In this document: in pieces, positions 1-7,773 of the stretch
How the letters are laid out: each line of letters begins with the position of its first letter
Position numbering within the stretch: the stretch's first letter is position 1
Origin: Paramesorhizobium sp049065735
GTDB taxonomy: Bacteria > Pseudomonadota > Alphaproteobacteria > Rhizobiales > Rhizobiaceae
DNA length: 64,000 nt
Assembly: GCF_049065735.1 (NCBI RefSeq)
Contig: NZ_JBAKHD010000003.1
Location: forward strand, 62,001-126,000
Reading direction: 5' to 3'
The notes under the pieces: model-generated
What the model saw: the letters and a program-made list of their open reading frames with translations, nothing else
Databases searched by the model: none
What the model was told of the DNA's origin: nothing
Translations under genes and position numbers: made by a program

Positions 1-174
1 ATCCGCTTCAACGACCTCGTGAAGAACGGCAAGGTGCCGCAGGACCTCCTCGACAAGCTGCCGCCGGCTGCCGCCTATGAAAAGGCCGTGTTCCCGACGC
101 TCGACGAGCAGAAGGCTTCGAACGAAGTGATCACCAAGAACTGGGACAGCGTCGTCGGCGCGAACGTTCAGTAA
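1..174 (+). CDS. ABC transporter substrate-binding protein, C-terminal fragment
   Basis: Only the last 57 codons lie in the window; the frame is open from base 1 and ends at TAA 172-174. The peptide (RFNDLVKNGKVPQDLLDKLP ending in WDSVVGANVQ) looks like the C-terminal helices of a periplasmic extracellular solute-binding protein. The assignment rests mainly on context: two permeases and an ATPase of one importer follow on the same strand. The substrate cannot be read from this fragment. A 356-base gap with an inverted repeat separates it from the first permease, which may let the binding protein be made in excess. Confidence 0.7.
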   Translation: MRFNDLVKNGKVPQDLLDKLPPAAAYEKAVFPTLDEQKASNEVITKNWDSVVGANVQ

Positions 175-282
175 GTGGCTGTTTCGCCGGGCGGCGGTAA
201 CGTCGCCCGGCGTTAGCCGTCGGCCCCATCCCCCAGTGTCTTGATGGAATCGTTCCGAACCATTCTGAATCGTTGCTGGAGC

Positions 283-448
283 GGGCATGTCGCGGCATTG
301 ATTCCTGTGACAAGCACAGGAATGACGGAGGCTGAGATGGCTTACCCCAGCCTAGGCTGTTGTGCAGGCGAGAGGTTGAATGTCGTCCATGACGATCAAG
401 CAACCCGTCATTTCCGTGCTTGTCACAGGAATCCATGCCTCAACGTCT
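283..448. repeat. intergenic inverted repeat (28-base arms)
   Basis: The 356-base gap between the binding-protein gene and the first permease holds no credible gene. Arms at 301-328 and 405-432 are inverted copies with few mismatches, and each arm also contains its own short palindrome (ATTCCTGTG and CACAGGAAT). The roughly 76-base spacer has no coding signal. Such structures can stabilise an upstream binding-protein mRNA or attenuate downstream expression, and dispersed elements of this look are common between Rhizobiales genes. The function is inferred. Confidence 0.6.
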
Positions 449-530
449 TTCCTGCCCGCCACGGTGGAGGAGCACATGTTGCTTCCGGCTTAAAACAACA
501 ATTTGCTCTAAAAGATTGGCACGTCCGCCC

Positions 531-1424
531 ATGAGCAGCATCTCTCATACCTCGCCCGCCATCGCGCCATCGCTTGCGCGCCGGCTGCCGCTTGAATGGC
601 TGGGCGTCGCTCCATTCTTCCTTTTCGCCATCCTGTTCCTGATCTGGCCGACGCTGTTTCTCATCGTCGGCGCATTCAGAGACAATGCCGGCAATTTCAC
701 TTTCCAGAACATCGCCGATCTGTTCCAACCGACGATCCTGAGCGCCTATTGGATTTCGATTCAGGTAAGTCTCGCCTCCGCCATCGGCGGTGCGATCATC
801 GGTTTCTTCCTTGCCTGGGCGATCGTGCAGGGCGGCCTGCCCGCATGGCTGCGCCCGACGGTGCTGACCTTTTCTGGCGTCGCATCGAACTTCGCCGGCG
901 TGCCCCTCGCCTTCGCCTTCCTCGCCACGCTTGGCCGCATGGGTCTCGTTACCGTGCTGCTGCGAGAATATCTGGGCTTCAACCTCTATGCCACCGGCTT
1001 CAACCTCCTGAGCTTCACCGGTCTGACACTCACCTATCTCTTCTTCCAGATCCCGTTGATGGTGCTGATGCTGACGCCCGCCCTTGACGGCTTGAAGAAG
1101 GAATGGCGCGAAGCCGCCGCCATCATGGGGGCGACCAATGCGCAATATTGGCGCATGGTGGCGTTTCCCATTCTCTGGCCTAGCCTGATGGGCACGACGC
1201 TGCTGCTTTTTGCCAACGCCTTCGGCGCTATCGCTACGGCCTATGCGCTGACCGGCTCGTCGCTTAACATCGTTCCCATCCTGCTTTACGCGCAAATCCG
1301 CGGCGACGTGCTGCATAATGAGCATCTGGGCTATGCCCTCGCGCTCGGCATGATCGTCATCACCGGCCTGTCCAACGTGCTTTACATCTGGCTGCGCATG
1401 CGCGCCGAAAGGTGGCTCAAATGA
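531..1424 (+). CDS. ABC transporter permease (PotB-like)
   Basis: Inner-membrane subunit of a binding-protein-dependent importer. About six hydrophobic helices are visible, starting with FFLFAILFLIWPTLFLIVGAF, and the EAA loop that docks the ATPase reads EWREAAAIMGATNAQYWRMV. I start it at ATG 531 (MSSISHTSP); the open frame extends to a TTG at 420, but that stretch is Arg/Cys-rich and covers the inverted repeat. About 297 residues is normal for PotB/FbpB-type permeases. The stop overlaps the next start (ATGA at 1421-1424), indicating translational coupling. Polyamine, iron(III) or aminoethylphosphonate importers share this architecture, so the substrate stays open. Confidence 0.85.
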   Translation: MSSISHTSPAIAPSLARRLPLEWLGVAPFFLFAILFLIWPTLFLIVGAFRDNAGNFTFQNIADLFQPTILSAYWISIQVSLASAIGGAIIGFFLAWAIVQGGLPAWLRPTVLTFSGVASNFAGVPLAFAFLATLGRMGLVTVLLREYLGFNLYATGFNLLSFTGLTLTYLFFQIPLMVLMLTPALDGLKKEWREAAAIMGATNAQYWRMVAFPILWPSLMGTTLLLFANAFGAIATAYALTGSSLNIVPILLYAQIRGDVLHNEHLGYALALGMIVITGLSNVLYIWLRMRAERWLK

Positions 1425-2206
1425 AGGCGCAACGCATCGGCGCATGGATCGCATTCGCGATCGGCGCAATCTACTTCCTGGTACCCCTCATCGGCACGTT
1501 CGAGTTCTCGCTGCGCATGCGGCGCGGCGAATATTCCTTCGACGCCTACCGGGTGGTTTTTTCCGACCCGACCTTTCAGGCGACCTTCGCCTATTCGGCG
1601 GTCCTCGGCCTTTTGACCATCCTCTTCGGCATGCTGCTCGTCGTGCCCACGGCCTACTGGATCCGGCTGCGCCTGCCGCAGATCCGCCCGGTGGTCGAGT
1701 TCATCACGCTGATGCCGCTGGTGATCCCGGCCATCGTCATCGTCTTCGGATACTTGCGCATCTACAATTCGTCTTCGATCCTGCCCTTCACGGCATCGGT
1801 GCGGATGACGGACCTCTTGCTGATGTTCGGCTACGTAACCTTGTCGCTGCCCTATATGTACCGCGCGGTGGACATCGCCATGCGCACCATCGACGTGCGC
1901 ACCCTCACGGAAGCCGCCGAAAGTCTCGGCGCCGGCTGGCCGACCATCCTGTTCCGGGTGATCTTCCCGAACGTCATGTCGGGCGTCCTCAGCGGCGCTT
2001 TTGTGACCTTCGCCATTGTCATCGGCGAGTTCACCTTCGCCTCGCTCCTGAACCGCCCGGCCTTCGGCCCCTATCTCCAGCTTGTCGGCGCCAACCGCGC
2101 CTATGAGCCGTCCGCCCTCGCGGTCATTTCTTTCGCCGTGACCTGGCTCGCCATCGCGCTGATCCAGCTCGTGTCGCGCCTTAACAAATTCAAGCTCCCC
2201 AGCTGA
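1421..2206 (+). CDS. ABC transporter permease (PotC-like)
   Basis: Second transmembrane subunit of the importer, about 261 residues with six predicted helices. The EAA loop is TLTEAAESLGAGWPTILFRVIFPN, which contacts the ATPase. It begins at ATG 1421, overlapping the previous stop by four bases; a GTG nine bases upstream is possible but less likely. With the preceding gene it forms the heterodimeric channel typical of PotB/PotC systems. It is followed after 31 bases by the ATPase gene. Confidence 0.85.
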   Translation: MKAQRIGAWIAFAIGAIYFLVPLIGTFEFSLRMRRGEYSFDAYRVVFSDPTFQATFAYSAVLGLLTILFGMLLVVPTAYWIRLRLPQIRPVVEFITLMPLVIPAIVIVFGYLRIYNSSSILPFTASVRMTDLLLMFGYVTLSLPYMYRAVDIAMRTIDVRTLTEAAESLGAGWPTILFRVIFPNVMSGVLSGAFVTFAIVIGEFTFASLLNRPAFGPYLQLVGANRAYEPSALAVISFAVTWLAIALIQLVSRLNKFKLPS

Positions 2207-2237
2207 TTATGCGGCTGAATATCGAGAAAAGTTCCCC

Positions 2238-3299
2238 ATGAGTTTCCTCACCATTTCCCATCTCAAGAAGAACTTCGGGACCAACACGGTCGTCAAGGAT
2301 TTCAGCCTGAACATAAAAAAGGGGGAGTTCATCTCCTTCTTAGGGCCCAGCGGCTGCGGCAAGACCACGGTGCTACGCATGGTCGCCGGCTTCGAGACGC
2401 CGACATCGGGCACCATTTCCATTGCCGGAAAGAATGTGGTGAATCTGAAGCCGAACCAGCGTAATATCGGCATGGTGTTCCAGGCCTACGCGCTGTTTCC
2501 GAACATGACCGTGGCGCAGAACGTCGCCTTCGGCCTTCGCGTGTCGCGCAAGCCCAAGGCGGAGATCGACGCGACGGTCAAGGAAATGCTCGGCCTCATC
2601 CGCCTCGATCATCTGGGCGAGCGCTACCCCTACCAGCTCTCCGGCGGCCAGCAACAGCGTGTGGCGCTCGCACGCGCATTGGCGACGAAACCGCAGGTGC
2701 TCCTCCTCGACGAGCCGCTCTCGGCGCTGGACGCCAAGATCCGCGTGTCGCTGCGTGAGGAAATCCGCTCGATCCAGCAGAAGCTCGGCATCACCACCAT
2801 CTTCGTGACCCACGATCAGGAGGAGGCGCTGTCGATCTCCGACCGCATCGTCGTCATGCATGAAGGCCGCGCCGATCAGGTCGGCACCCCCTTCGAGATT
2901 TACAACCACCCCGCCTCCCGCTTCGTCGCCTCCTTCGTCGGCACGCTCAACATTCTCGAGGGCAAGGTGGATGACGCAGACAAGGGCGTCGTTGATCTCG
3001 ACGGCAACCGCGTTACCCTGGCAAAGCCCCTCTCCGGCCATAAGAAGGGCGAGACGCTTGCGCTTGCCCTGCGCCCCGAAGCTGTCTCCATCGACCCGCA
3101 CACCAAGCATGACACGACGATTGAAGGCACGATCGAGGATGTGCATTTCCTCGGCTCCGTCATCCGCACGCGGGTCTCGCTCGGCAAGAACAAAGTCTCC
3201 CTCGACATGTTCAACGACCCCGCCTCCCCGCCCCCTGCGCGCGGCGACAAGGTGAAGATCGGCTTTGCCGCGCGGGATTTGCTGGTGTTGGGAGAATAG
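2238..3299 (+). CDS. ABC transporter ATP-binding protein (PotA/FbpC-like)
   Basis: Cytoplasmic ATPase that powers the importer. Visible in order are Walker A GPSGCGKTT (about residues 36-44), the Q-loop in GMVFQAYALFPNMTV, the ABC signature LSGGQQQR, Walker B LLLDEPLSALD, the switch His in FVTHDQEEA, and a C-terminal TOBE-like domain (about residues 240-353) with ALRPEAVSI. The 353-residue length matches the PotA/FbpC/UgpC group with a C-terminal regulatory domain. It is the last gene of the operon. The family is certain, the substrate is not. Confidence 0.9.
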   Translation: MSFLTISHLKKNFGTNTVVKDFSLNIKKGEFISFLGPSGCGKTTVLRMVAGFETPTSGTISIAGKNVVNLKPNQRNIGMVFQAYALFPNMTVAQNVAFGLRVSRKPKAEIDATVKEMLGLIRLDHLGERYPYQLSGGQQQRVALARALATKPQVLLLDEPLSALDAKIRVSLREEIRSIQQKLGITTIFVTHDQEEALSISDRIVVMHEGRADQVGTPFEIYNHPASRFVASFVGTLNILEGKVDDADKGVVDLDGNRVTLAKPLSGHKKGETLALALRPEAVSIDPHTKHDTTIEGTIEDVHFLGSVIRTRVSLGKNKVSLDMFNDPASPPPARGDKVKIGFAARDLLVLGE

Positions 3300-3314
3300 G
3301 CTTGCGACGCTCTA

Positions 3315-3353
3315 CCCACATCCCCACATCTGTGCTAATGTGGGAATGTGTGG
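3315..3353. promoter_or_regulatory. probable autoregulatory operator of the toxin-antitoxin operon
   Basis: Two direct CCCACAT copies (3315-3321 and 3323-3329) face two inverted copies, ATGTGGG (3338-3344) and ATGTGTGG (3346-3353), around an 8-base centre. The cluster lies 20 bases upstream of the antitoxin start. Ribbon-helix-helix antitoxins of the ParD/CopG kind bind exactly this sort of multiple half-site array to repress their own operon. Binding is inferred. Confidence 0.6.
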
Positions 3354-3372
3354 ATTTATGGAGATTACCCGG

Positions 3373-3624
3373 ATGAGCCGCCTTACCATCGACATAACGG
3401 AACAGCAGCACCAAAGCTTGAAAGCGTTGGCCGCATTGCAGGGTAAGACGATCAAGCAATACGCGCTGGAACGTTTATTCCCCGGCGATGCTGACGCAGA
3501 TCAGGCCTGGCAAGAACTGAAAACCTTGCTCGGAATGCGCATCGAAGAGGCGCTCGCAGGAAAGGTTTCCACCAAAAGCATTGATGAAATCTTGGATGAG
3601 GAATTGAACGAGGGGGGTGCTTGA
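3373..3624 (+). CDS. ParD-like type II antitoxin
   Basis: Predicted antitoxin of 83 residues (MSRLTIDITEQQHQSLKALA). The N-terminal strand RLTIDI followed by two helices fits a ribbon-helix-helix DNA-binding fold, and the acidic C-terminus (SIDEILDEELNEGG) suits the flexible toxin-wrapping tail. ATG 3373 has GGAG nine bases upstream; an in-frame ATG at 3358 is an alternative. The stop overlaps the toxin start, the usual coupled antitoxin-first order. The pair sits between an importer operon and gnd, a typical small mobile insertion. Exact subfamily not certain. Confidence 0.75.
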   Translation: MSRLTIDITEQQHQSLKALAALQGKTIKQYALERLFPGDADADQAWQELKTLLGMRIEEALAGKVSTKSIDEILDEELNEGGA

Positions 3625-3944
3625 CAGGTTATATCCTTGCCAAAGCTGCGGAAACCGATCTGCGCGATATCATGCAATCCACGCGCAAGCAGTGGGGCGC
3701 GCCTCAAATGCGCCGCTATATCGCGGCGCTGAAACAAGGCATTACGAGCCTGGCTGCAGGCCGAGGTGCTTCCAAGGATATGAGCGCGCTGTACCCGTCA
3801 CTTCGGATGGCGCGTTGTGAACATCATTACGTATTTTGCCTGTCGCGTAAGGACGCACCTGCGCTGATCATAGCGATTTTTCATGAACGCATGGATCTGA
3901 TGACACGGCTGGCCGATAGGCTCAACGATCAGGGTAGCAACTAA
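3621..3944 (+). CDS. ParE/RelE-superfamily toxin
   Basis: A 107-residue basic protein (MTGYILAKAAETDLRDIMQSTRKQWG) with the ParE-type pattern: an N-terminal strand, a helical hairpin with DLRDI and TRKQWG, then LRMARCEHHYVFC and the terminal strand IIAIFHERMDLMTRL. The start is TTG 3621, overlapping the antitoxin TGA and preceded by GAGGGGGG. ParE members poison gyrase and RelE members cleave mRNA; H-x-R-M-D near the C-terminus favours the ParE branch. The gene is intact. It converges with gnd, 42 bases away. Confidence 0.75.
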   Translation: MTGYILAKAAETDLRDIMQSTRKQWGAPQMRRYIAALKQGITSLAAGRGASKDMSALYPSLRMARCEHHYVFCLSRKDAPALIIAIFHERMDLMTRLADRLNDQGSN

Positions 3945-3986
3945 GCCGCAAGCCGCCTCACCAGCAGCTTGCGGAGCAGCCAACGC

Positions 3987-5414
3987 TTACGCCTGAAAAT
4001 CCACATCCGACCACGGTCCGTGGAAATCTCCCTCCCGATCCACGCGCTGGAACCCATGCGCGCCGAAGAAGTCGCGCTGCGCCTGGATGAGGTTGGCGGT
4101 GCCGCGCACCTGACGATAGCTGTCGAAATAGCTGAGCGCGGCGCCGAGCGCCGGTGTCGGCAGGCCCGCGAGGGCAGCGGTGGAGACCACATTGCGCAAA
4201 GGCTTCGAGGCCTTGGCCATGCGCTCCACGAAGGCAGGCGCGAGCAGCAGGTTCTCCGGCTGTTCCCGCTCATAGGCATCGGCGATCACGTCGAGGAATT
4301 GCGAGCGGATGATGCAGCCGGCGCGCCAGATACGGGCGACGGTGGCGAGCGGAATGTTCCAGTTATACTCCTCCGACGCACCCGCCATCACGGCGAAGCC
4401 TTGCGCATAGGCCGCGACCTTGCCGGCATAGAGCCCCTGCTCCAGATCGTCGATGAAGCGCGCGCGGTCCGCCGGCGAAAGTGCCGCCTCGCCGAGCGGA
4501 TAGGCCTTCGCCGCCTGCTCACGCTGCTTCTTCAAGGCGGAGAGCGAGCGCGCCGCGACGGCGGCTTCGATGGCGGTGGCCGGGATGCCCAGCATCTGCG
4601 CCTCGATCGCCGCCCAGCGGCCCGTGCCCTTCTGTCCGGCGGAGTCGAGGATCACATCCACCTCCGCCTTGCCCGTATCAGGATCGACGGCATGGAGCAC
4701 CTTAGCGGTGATCTCGATCAGGTACGAGTTAAGCGGACCATTGTTCCACTTCGCAAAGACGTCGCCGATAGCCGGGGCGGAAAGGCCGAGCCCGTCGCGC
4801 AATATGCCATAGATTTCGGCGATCATCTGCATGTCGCCATATTCGATGCCGTTATGGATGGTCTTGACGAAATGCCCCGCTCCATCAGGCCCGAGCAGCG
4901 CGACGCAAGGCTGGCCGTCATATTTGGCAGCGATGGCGTTGAGGACCGGCGCGATGCGGTCATAGGCCTCCTGCGTGCCGCCGACCATGATGGAAGGCCC
5001 GTGCCGCGCGCCCTCCTCGCCGCCCGAAACGCCCATGCCGACAAAGGTGGGATCGTTCGGCCCGAGGCTTGCCAAACGCCGCACCGTATCGTGGAAATTG
5101 GCATTGCCTGCATCGATGATGATGTCTTCCCGCGCCAGCAGCGGCTTCAGGGCCTTCATTTCATTGTCGACAGGCTCGCCGGCCTTGATCATCAGAATGA
5201 TCGGCCGCGGCGCGCGGATGCTGTCGGCAAGCTGCGCCAGCGTATCGCAGGGGATGATCCGCTCCTTCAGCTCCCCGGCATTTTCATAAAACTCGTGGGT
5301 CCTGTCCGGCGTGCGGTTGTAAACGGCGACGCGATAGCCCTGTTCGGCAATGTTGAGCGCGAGATTGGAGCCCATGACTCCAAGCCCGACCAATCCGATA
5401 TCCGCTTTTTCCAT
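3987..5414 (-). CDS. gnd: 6-phosphogluconate dehydrogenase, decarboxylating
   Basis: Oxidative pentose phosphate enzyme converting 6-phosphogluconate plus NADP to ribulose 5-phosphate, CO2 and NADPH in the cytoplasm. The 475-residue length is the usual long-chain form. The N-terminal Rossmann motif GLGVMGSNLALNIAEQGY and NRT (cofactor 2'-phosphate selection) are present, as is the family signature LLGPDGAGHFVKTIHNGIEYGDMQMIAE with catalytic Lys and the substrate-binding His-Asn. AAGGAACAG precedes ATG 5414. It is divergent from the aldehyde dehydrogenase, sharing a 131-base promoter region. Confidence 0.95.
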   Translation of the reverse strand: MEKADIGLVGLGVMGSNLALNIAEQGYRVAVYNRTPDRTHEFYENAGELKERIIPCDTLAQLADSIRAPRPIILMIKAGEPVDNEMKALKPLLAREDIIIDAGNANFHDTVRRLASLGPNDPTFVGMGVSGGEEGARHGPSIMVGGTQEAYDRIAPVLNAIAAKYDGQPCVALLGPDGAGHFVKTIHNGIEYGDMQMIAEIYGILRDGLGLSAPAIGDVFAKWNNGPLNSYLIEITAKVLHAVDPDTGKAEVDVILDSAGQKGTGRWAAIEAQMLGIPATAIEAAVAARSLSALKKQREQAAKAYPLGEAALSPADRARFIDDLEQGLYAGKVAAYAQGFAVMAGASEEYNWNIPLATVARIWRAGCIIRSQFLDVIADAYEREQPENLLLAPAFVERMAKASKPLRNVVSTAALAGLPTPALGAALSYFDSYRQVRGTANLIQAQRDFFGAHGFQRVDREGDFHGPWSDVDFQA

Positions 5415-5545
5415 GACTGTTCCTTGTTGTGGGAGATTGACGGCACGGCCGTGCCGGAATCAGGTTTTGACTATCCGCAACTTATCCATTCTATAAACAG
5501 CAAACAAATATGACGTGGCCTGCGTCAGTGCAAAAGGAAGTGAGC

Positions 5546-6931
5546 ATGACCGAAACGATCAGGATCGTCTCGCCCGTCGATGGGTCCATCTATGCGGAGC
5601 GGCCCGTGTTGAGCGATTCCGCGCTTGAACGGGCGGTGGAAACCGCGCGGGCGGCCCAAACCGCCTGGGCGGAAATGCCGATAGCCGAACGCGGACGCTA
5701 TTGCCTCGCCGCCCTTGAGTCGCTGCTTGCCATGAATGATGAGATCGTGCCGGAACTCGCCTGGCAGATGGGCCGTCCCGTGCGCTATGGCGGCGAAAAG
5801 GGGGGGGTCGAGGAACGCACGCGCTATATGGTCGGTATCGCCGAGGAAGCGCTGAAGCCGGTTATCGCCGGTGACCGCCCCGGCTTCCGTCGTTATATCA
5901 GGCATGTGCCGCTGGGCGTCGTCATGGTCATCGCGCCATGGAACTATCCCTATCTCACCTCCATCAACACCATCATTCCCGCCCTGATGGCCGGAAACAC
6001 GGTTCTTCTGAAACATGCGGCTCAGACCCTTCTTGTCGGCGAGCGCTTCCAGCAAGCCTTTGATATGGCTGGGATGCCGAAGGGCGTATTCCAGAACATC
6101 GTCCTGAGCCATGCCCAGACGGAAAAACTGCTCGCCTCCGGCCGCATCGATCATGTCAATTTCACCGGCTCGGTCGGCGGCGGCAAGGCCATCGAGCGCG
6201 CCGCTGCAGGCACCTTCATGACGCTGGGGCTGGAACTGGGCGGCAAGGATCCGGCCTATGTCCTGCCCGACGCCGATCTCGACCATACGGTGGAAAACCT
6301 CGTCGACGGCGCGTTCTATAATACGGGCCAATGCTGCTGCGGCATCGAGCGCATCTATGTGCACGAAAAGCTGTATGACAGATTCGTTGAGGGTTTCATC
6401 GACCTGACGAAGCGCTATGTCGTCGGCAACCCGCTGGATCAGGCCACCACCATGGGCCCGATGGCGCAGGCCCGCTTCGCTGACCTCATCCGCGAGCAGA
6501 AGGCCGAAGCGCTGCGCAAGGGCGCAAAGGCCCATATCGGCATGAAGCTGGACGAAGACCGGCCCGGCTCGCCCTATCTCGCGCCGGAAGTGCTGACCGA
6601 TGTCGACCACCAGATGAGCGTCATGCGCGAGGAAAGCTTCGGCCCCATCGTCGGCATCATGAAGGTGCGGAGTGACGAGGAGGCGCTGGCGCTGATGAAC
6701 GACAGCCCCTACGGCCTCACCGCCTCGCTCTGGACCGCCGACCCCGACCACGCCGCCGCGCTGGGTGATCGGATCGAAACCGGAACAGTGTTCATGAACC
6801 GCTGCGACTACCTCGACCCGGCGCTGGTGTGGACCGGGGTGAAGGACACCGGCAAAGGCGCGGCGCTGTCGGCGATTGGATACGGCAATCTGACGAGGCC
6901 GAAGTCTTATCATCTGCGGGAGAGAATTTAA
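5546..6931 (+). CDS. aldehyde dehydrogenase family protein
   Basis: NAD(P)-dependent oxidation of an aldehyde to its acid; the substrate is not evident. The 461-residue protein carries the catalytic elements: the Asn of APWNYPYLTS, the Glu of LELGGKDPAYV, the nucleophile region GQCCCG (three consecutive Cys, one catalytic), and the ESFGPIVGI motif near the C-terminus. ATG 5546 is chosen because AAGGAAGTG lies just upstream; an earlier in-frame start at 5510 has no good ribosome site. It is monocistronic and divergent from gnd. Succinate-semialdehyde or broad-range ALDH activity is possible. Confidence 0.85.
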   Translation: MTETIRIVSPVDGSIYAERPVLSDSALERAVETARAAQTAWAEMPIAERGRYCLAALESLLAMNDEIVPELAWQMGRPVRYGGEKGGVEERTRYMVGIAEEALKPVIAGDRPGFRRYIRHVPLGVVMVIAPWNYPYLTSINTIIPALMAGNTVLLKHAAQTLLVGERFQQAFDMAGMPKGVFQNIVLSHAQTEKLLASGRIDHVNFTGSVGGGKAIERAAAGTFMTLGLELGGKDPAYVLPDADLDHTVENLVDGAFYNTGQCCCGIERIYVHEKLYDRFVEGFIDLTKRYVVGNPLDQATTMGPMAQARFADLIREQKAEALRKGAKAHIGMKLDEDRPGSPYLAPEVLTDVDHQMSVMREESFGPIVGIMKVRSDEEALALMNDSPYGLTASLWTADPDHAAALGDRIETGTVFMNRCDYLDPALVWTGVKDTGKGAALSAIGYGNLTRPKSYHLRERI

Positions 6932-6943
6932 TCCAGCTCGCGC

Positions 6944-7090
6944 CCTCCTTCCCCCTTGCGGGGAAGGTGCCCGCGTTAGCGGGCGGATGGGGGTTGTGAC
7001 GAATGTGCTTTTGTTGACGAACGTGGTGCAAGCGTCACCACCCCCATCCGTCTGCTCCGCAGACCCTTCCCCGCAAGGGGGAAGGTGGGC
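6944..7090. repeat. dispersed palindromic repeat, family A copy 1
   Basis: The gap after the aldehyde dehydrogenase is filled by a nested palindrome: an outer arm with CTTCCCCCTTGCGGGGAAGG at 6948-6967 is matched in inverse by CCTTCCCCGCAAGGGGGAAGG at the right end. Inner hairpins GCCCGC..GCGGGC and GTCTGC..GCAGAC follow, with ATGGGGGT and ACCCCCAT facing each other. Copies recur at 29.5, 35.3 and 47.6 kb, with a fragment at 26.26 kb. No coding potential. Confidence 0.8.
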
Positions 7091-7098
7091 GCATTACT

Positions 7099-7686
7099 TC
7101 ACGCCGTCAGCCGCAGCTCCGGCTTTTCGCTCACAACACGCCGCCCGGTCGCAGCCAACACCCCATGCGCGCCGTTAAGATGGCCTTCCCGCAACTCCAG
7201 CGCCAGGAACCGCCGCCGCTCCACCGGCCCCGGCATCGCCAGCCCGCCGACCTTCTCGCCCGAAAACCCGAACCGCGCATAATATTCCGGATCGCCGACG
7301 AGCAGGATCGCGCCATGGCCGAGCCGTGCCGCTTCCGCCACCGCATGGCGCATCAGCGCCGAGCCGATGCCCTGCCCTTCATAGGCCGGATCGACCGCGA
7401 GCGGCCCGAGCAGCAGCGCGGGAACGGAACGCCCCGCGCCATCGCGCCCGGCGCGAATGTCCCACAGCCGAACGGTACCGGTGAGCGTGCCGTTTTCATC
7501 GCGCGCGGCAAAGGCAAGCCCGGCCGAGGGCATGCGCCCGCGCCGCAGCTTCTCCGACGATTTGCGCCGCCGCCCCTCACCCATCGCGCGGTCGAGCAGC
7601 GCCTCACGCGCCGCCGCATCGTGCGCGGCCTCATCGAGGATGACGAAAGTCTGGTTCTGGCGGATTTCGGAAGTGATCGCGTTCAT
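7099..7686 (-). CDS. GNAT family N-acetyltransferase
   Basis: Acetyl-CoA-dependent acetyltransferase of 195 residues in the YhbS-like group (predicted acyl transfer to a small molecule or protein amine). The acetyl-CoA pyrophosphate loop reads LAVDPAYEGQGIGSALM (R/Q-x-x-G-x-G/A core), followed by GHGAILLVGDPEYYARFGFS, the characteristic GDPxYYxRFGF block of this subgroup. ATG 7686 (MNAITSEIRQ) is preferred over an upstream TTG at 7698. The 87-base gap to ornithine decarboxylase on the same strand allows co-transcription. Substrate unknown. Confidence 0.8.
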   Translation of the reverse strand: MNAITSEIRQNQTFVILDEAAHDAAAREALLDRAMGEGRRRKSSEKLRRGRMPSAGLAFAARDENGTLTGTVRLWDIRAGRDGAGRSVPALLLGPLAVDPAYEGQGIGSALMRHAVAEAARLGHGAILLVGDPEYYARFGFSGEKVGGLAMPGPVERRRFLALELREGHLNGAHGVLAATGRRVVSEKPELRLTA

Positions 7687-7773
7687 GGTCGTAACCAATC
7701 AAGAGGATGTGTGCGTGCCATCCCTCGCCCGGCATCGCCGGGCGAGATTGAAGGAGCCGGTCTGGCGACTGGC

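Noticed and set aside
3265..3372. Upstream extension of the ParD-like gene
   Set aside because: It would read through the operator palindrome and gives Cys/His-rich sequence unlike the family; ATG 3373 has the ribosome site.
3969..5513. 514-codon plus-strand open frame opposite gnd
   Set aside because: Fully antisense to a clear 6-phosphogluconate dehydrogenase; Arg/His-rich with no domain. It is a GC-rich shadow frame.
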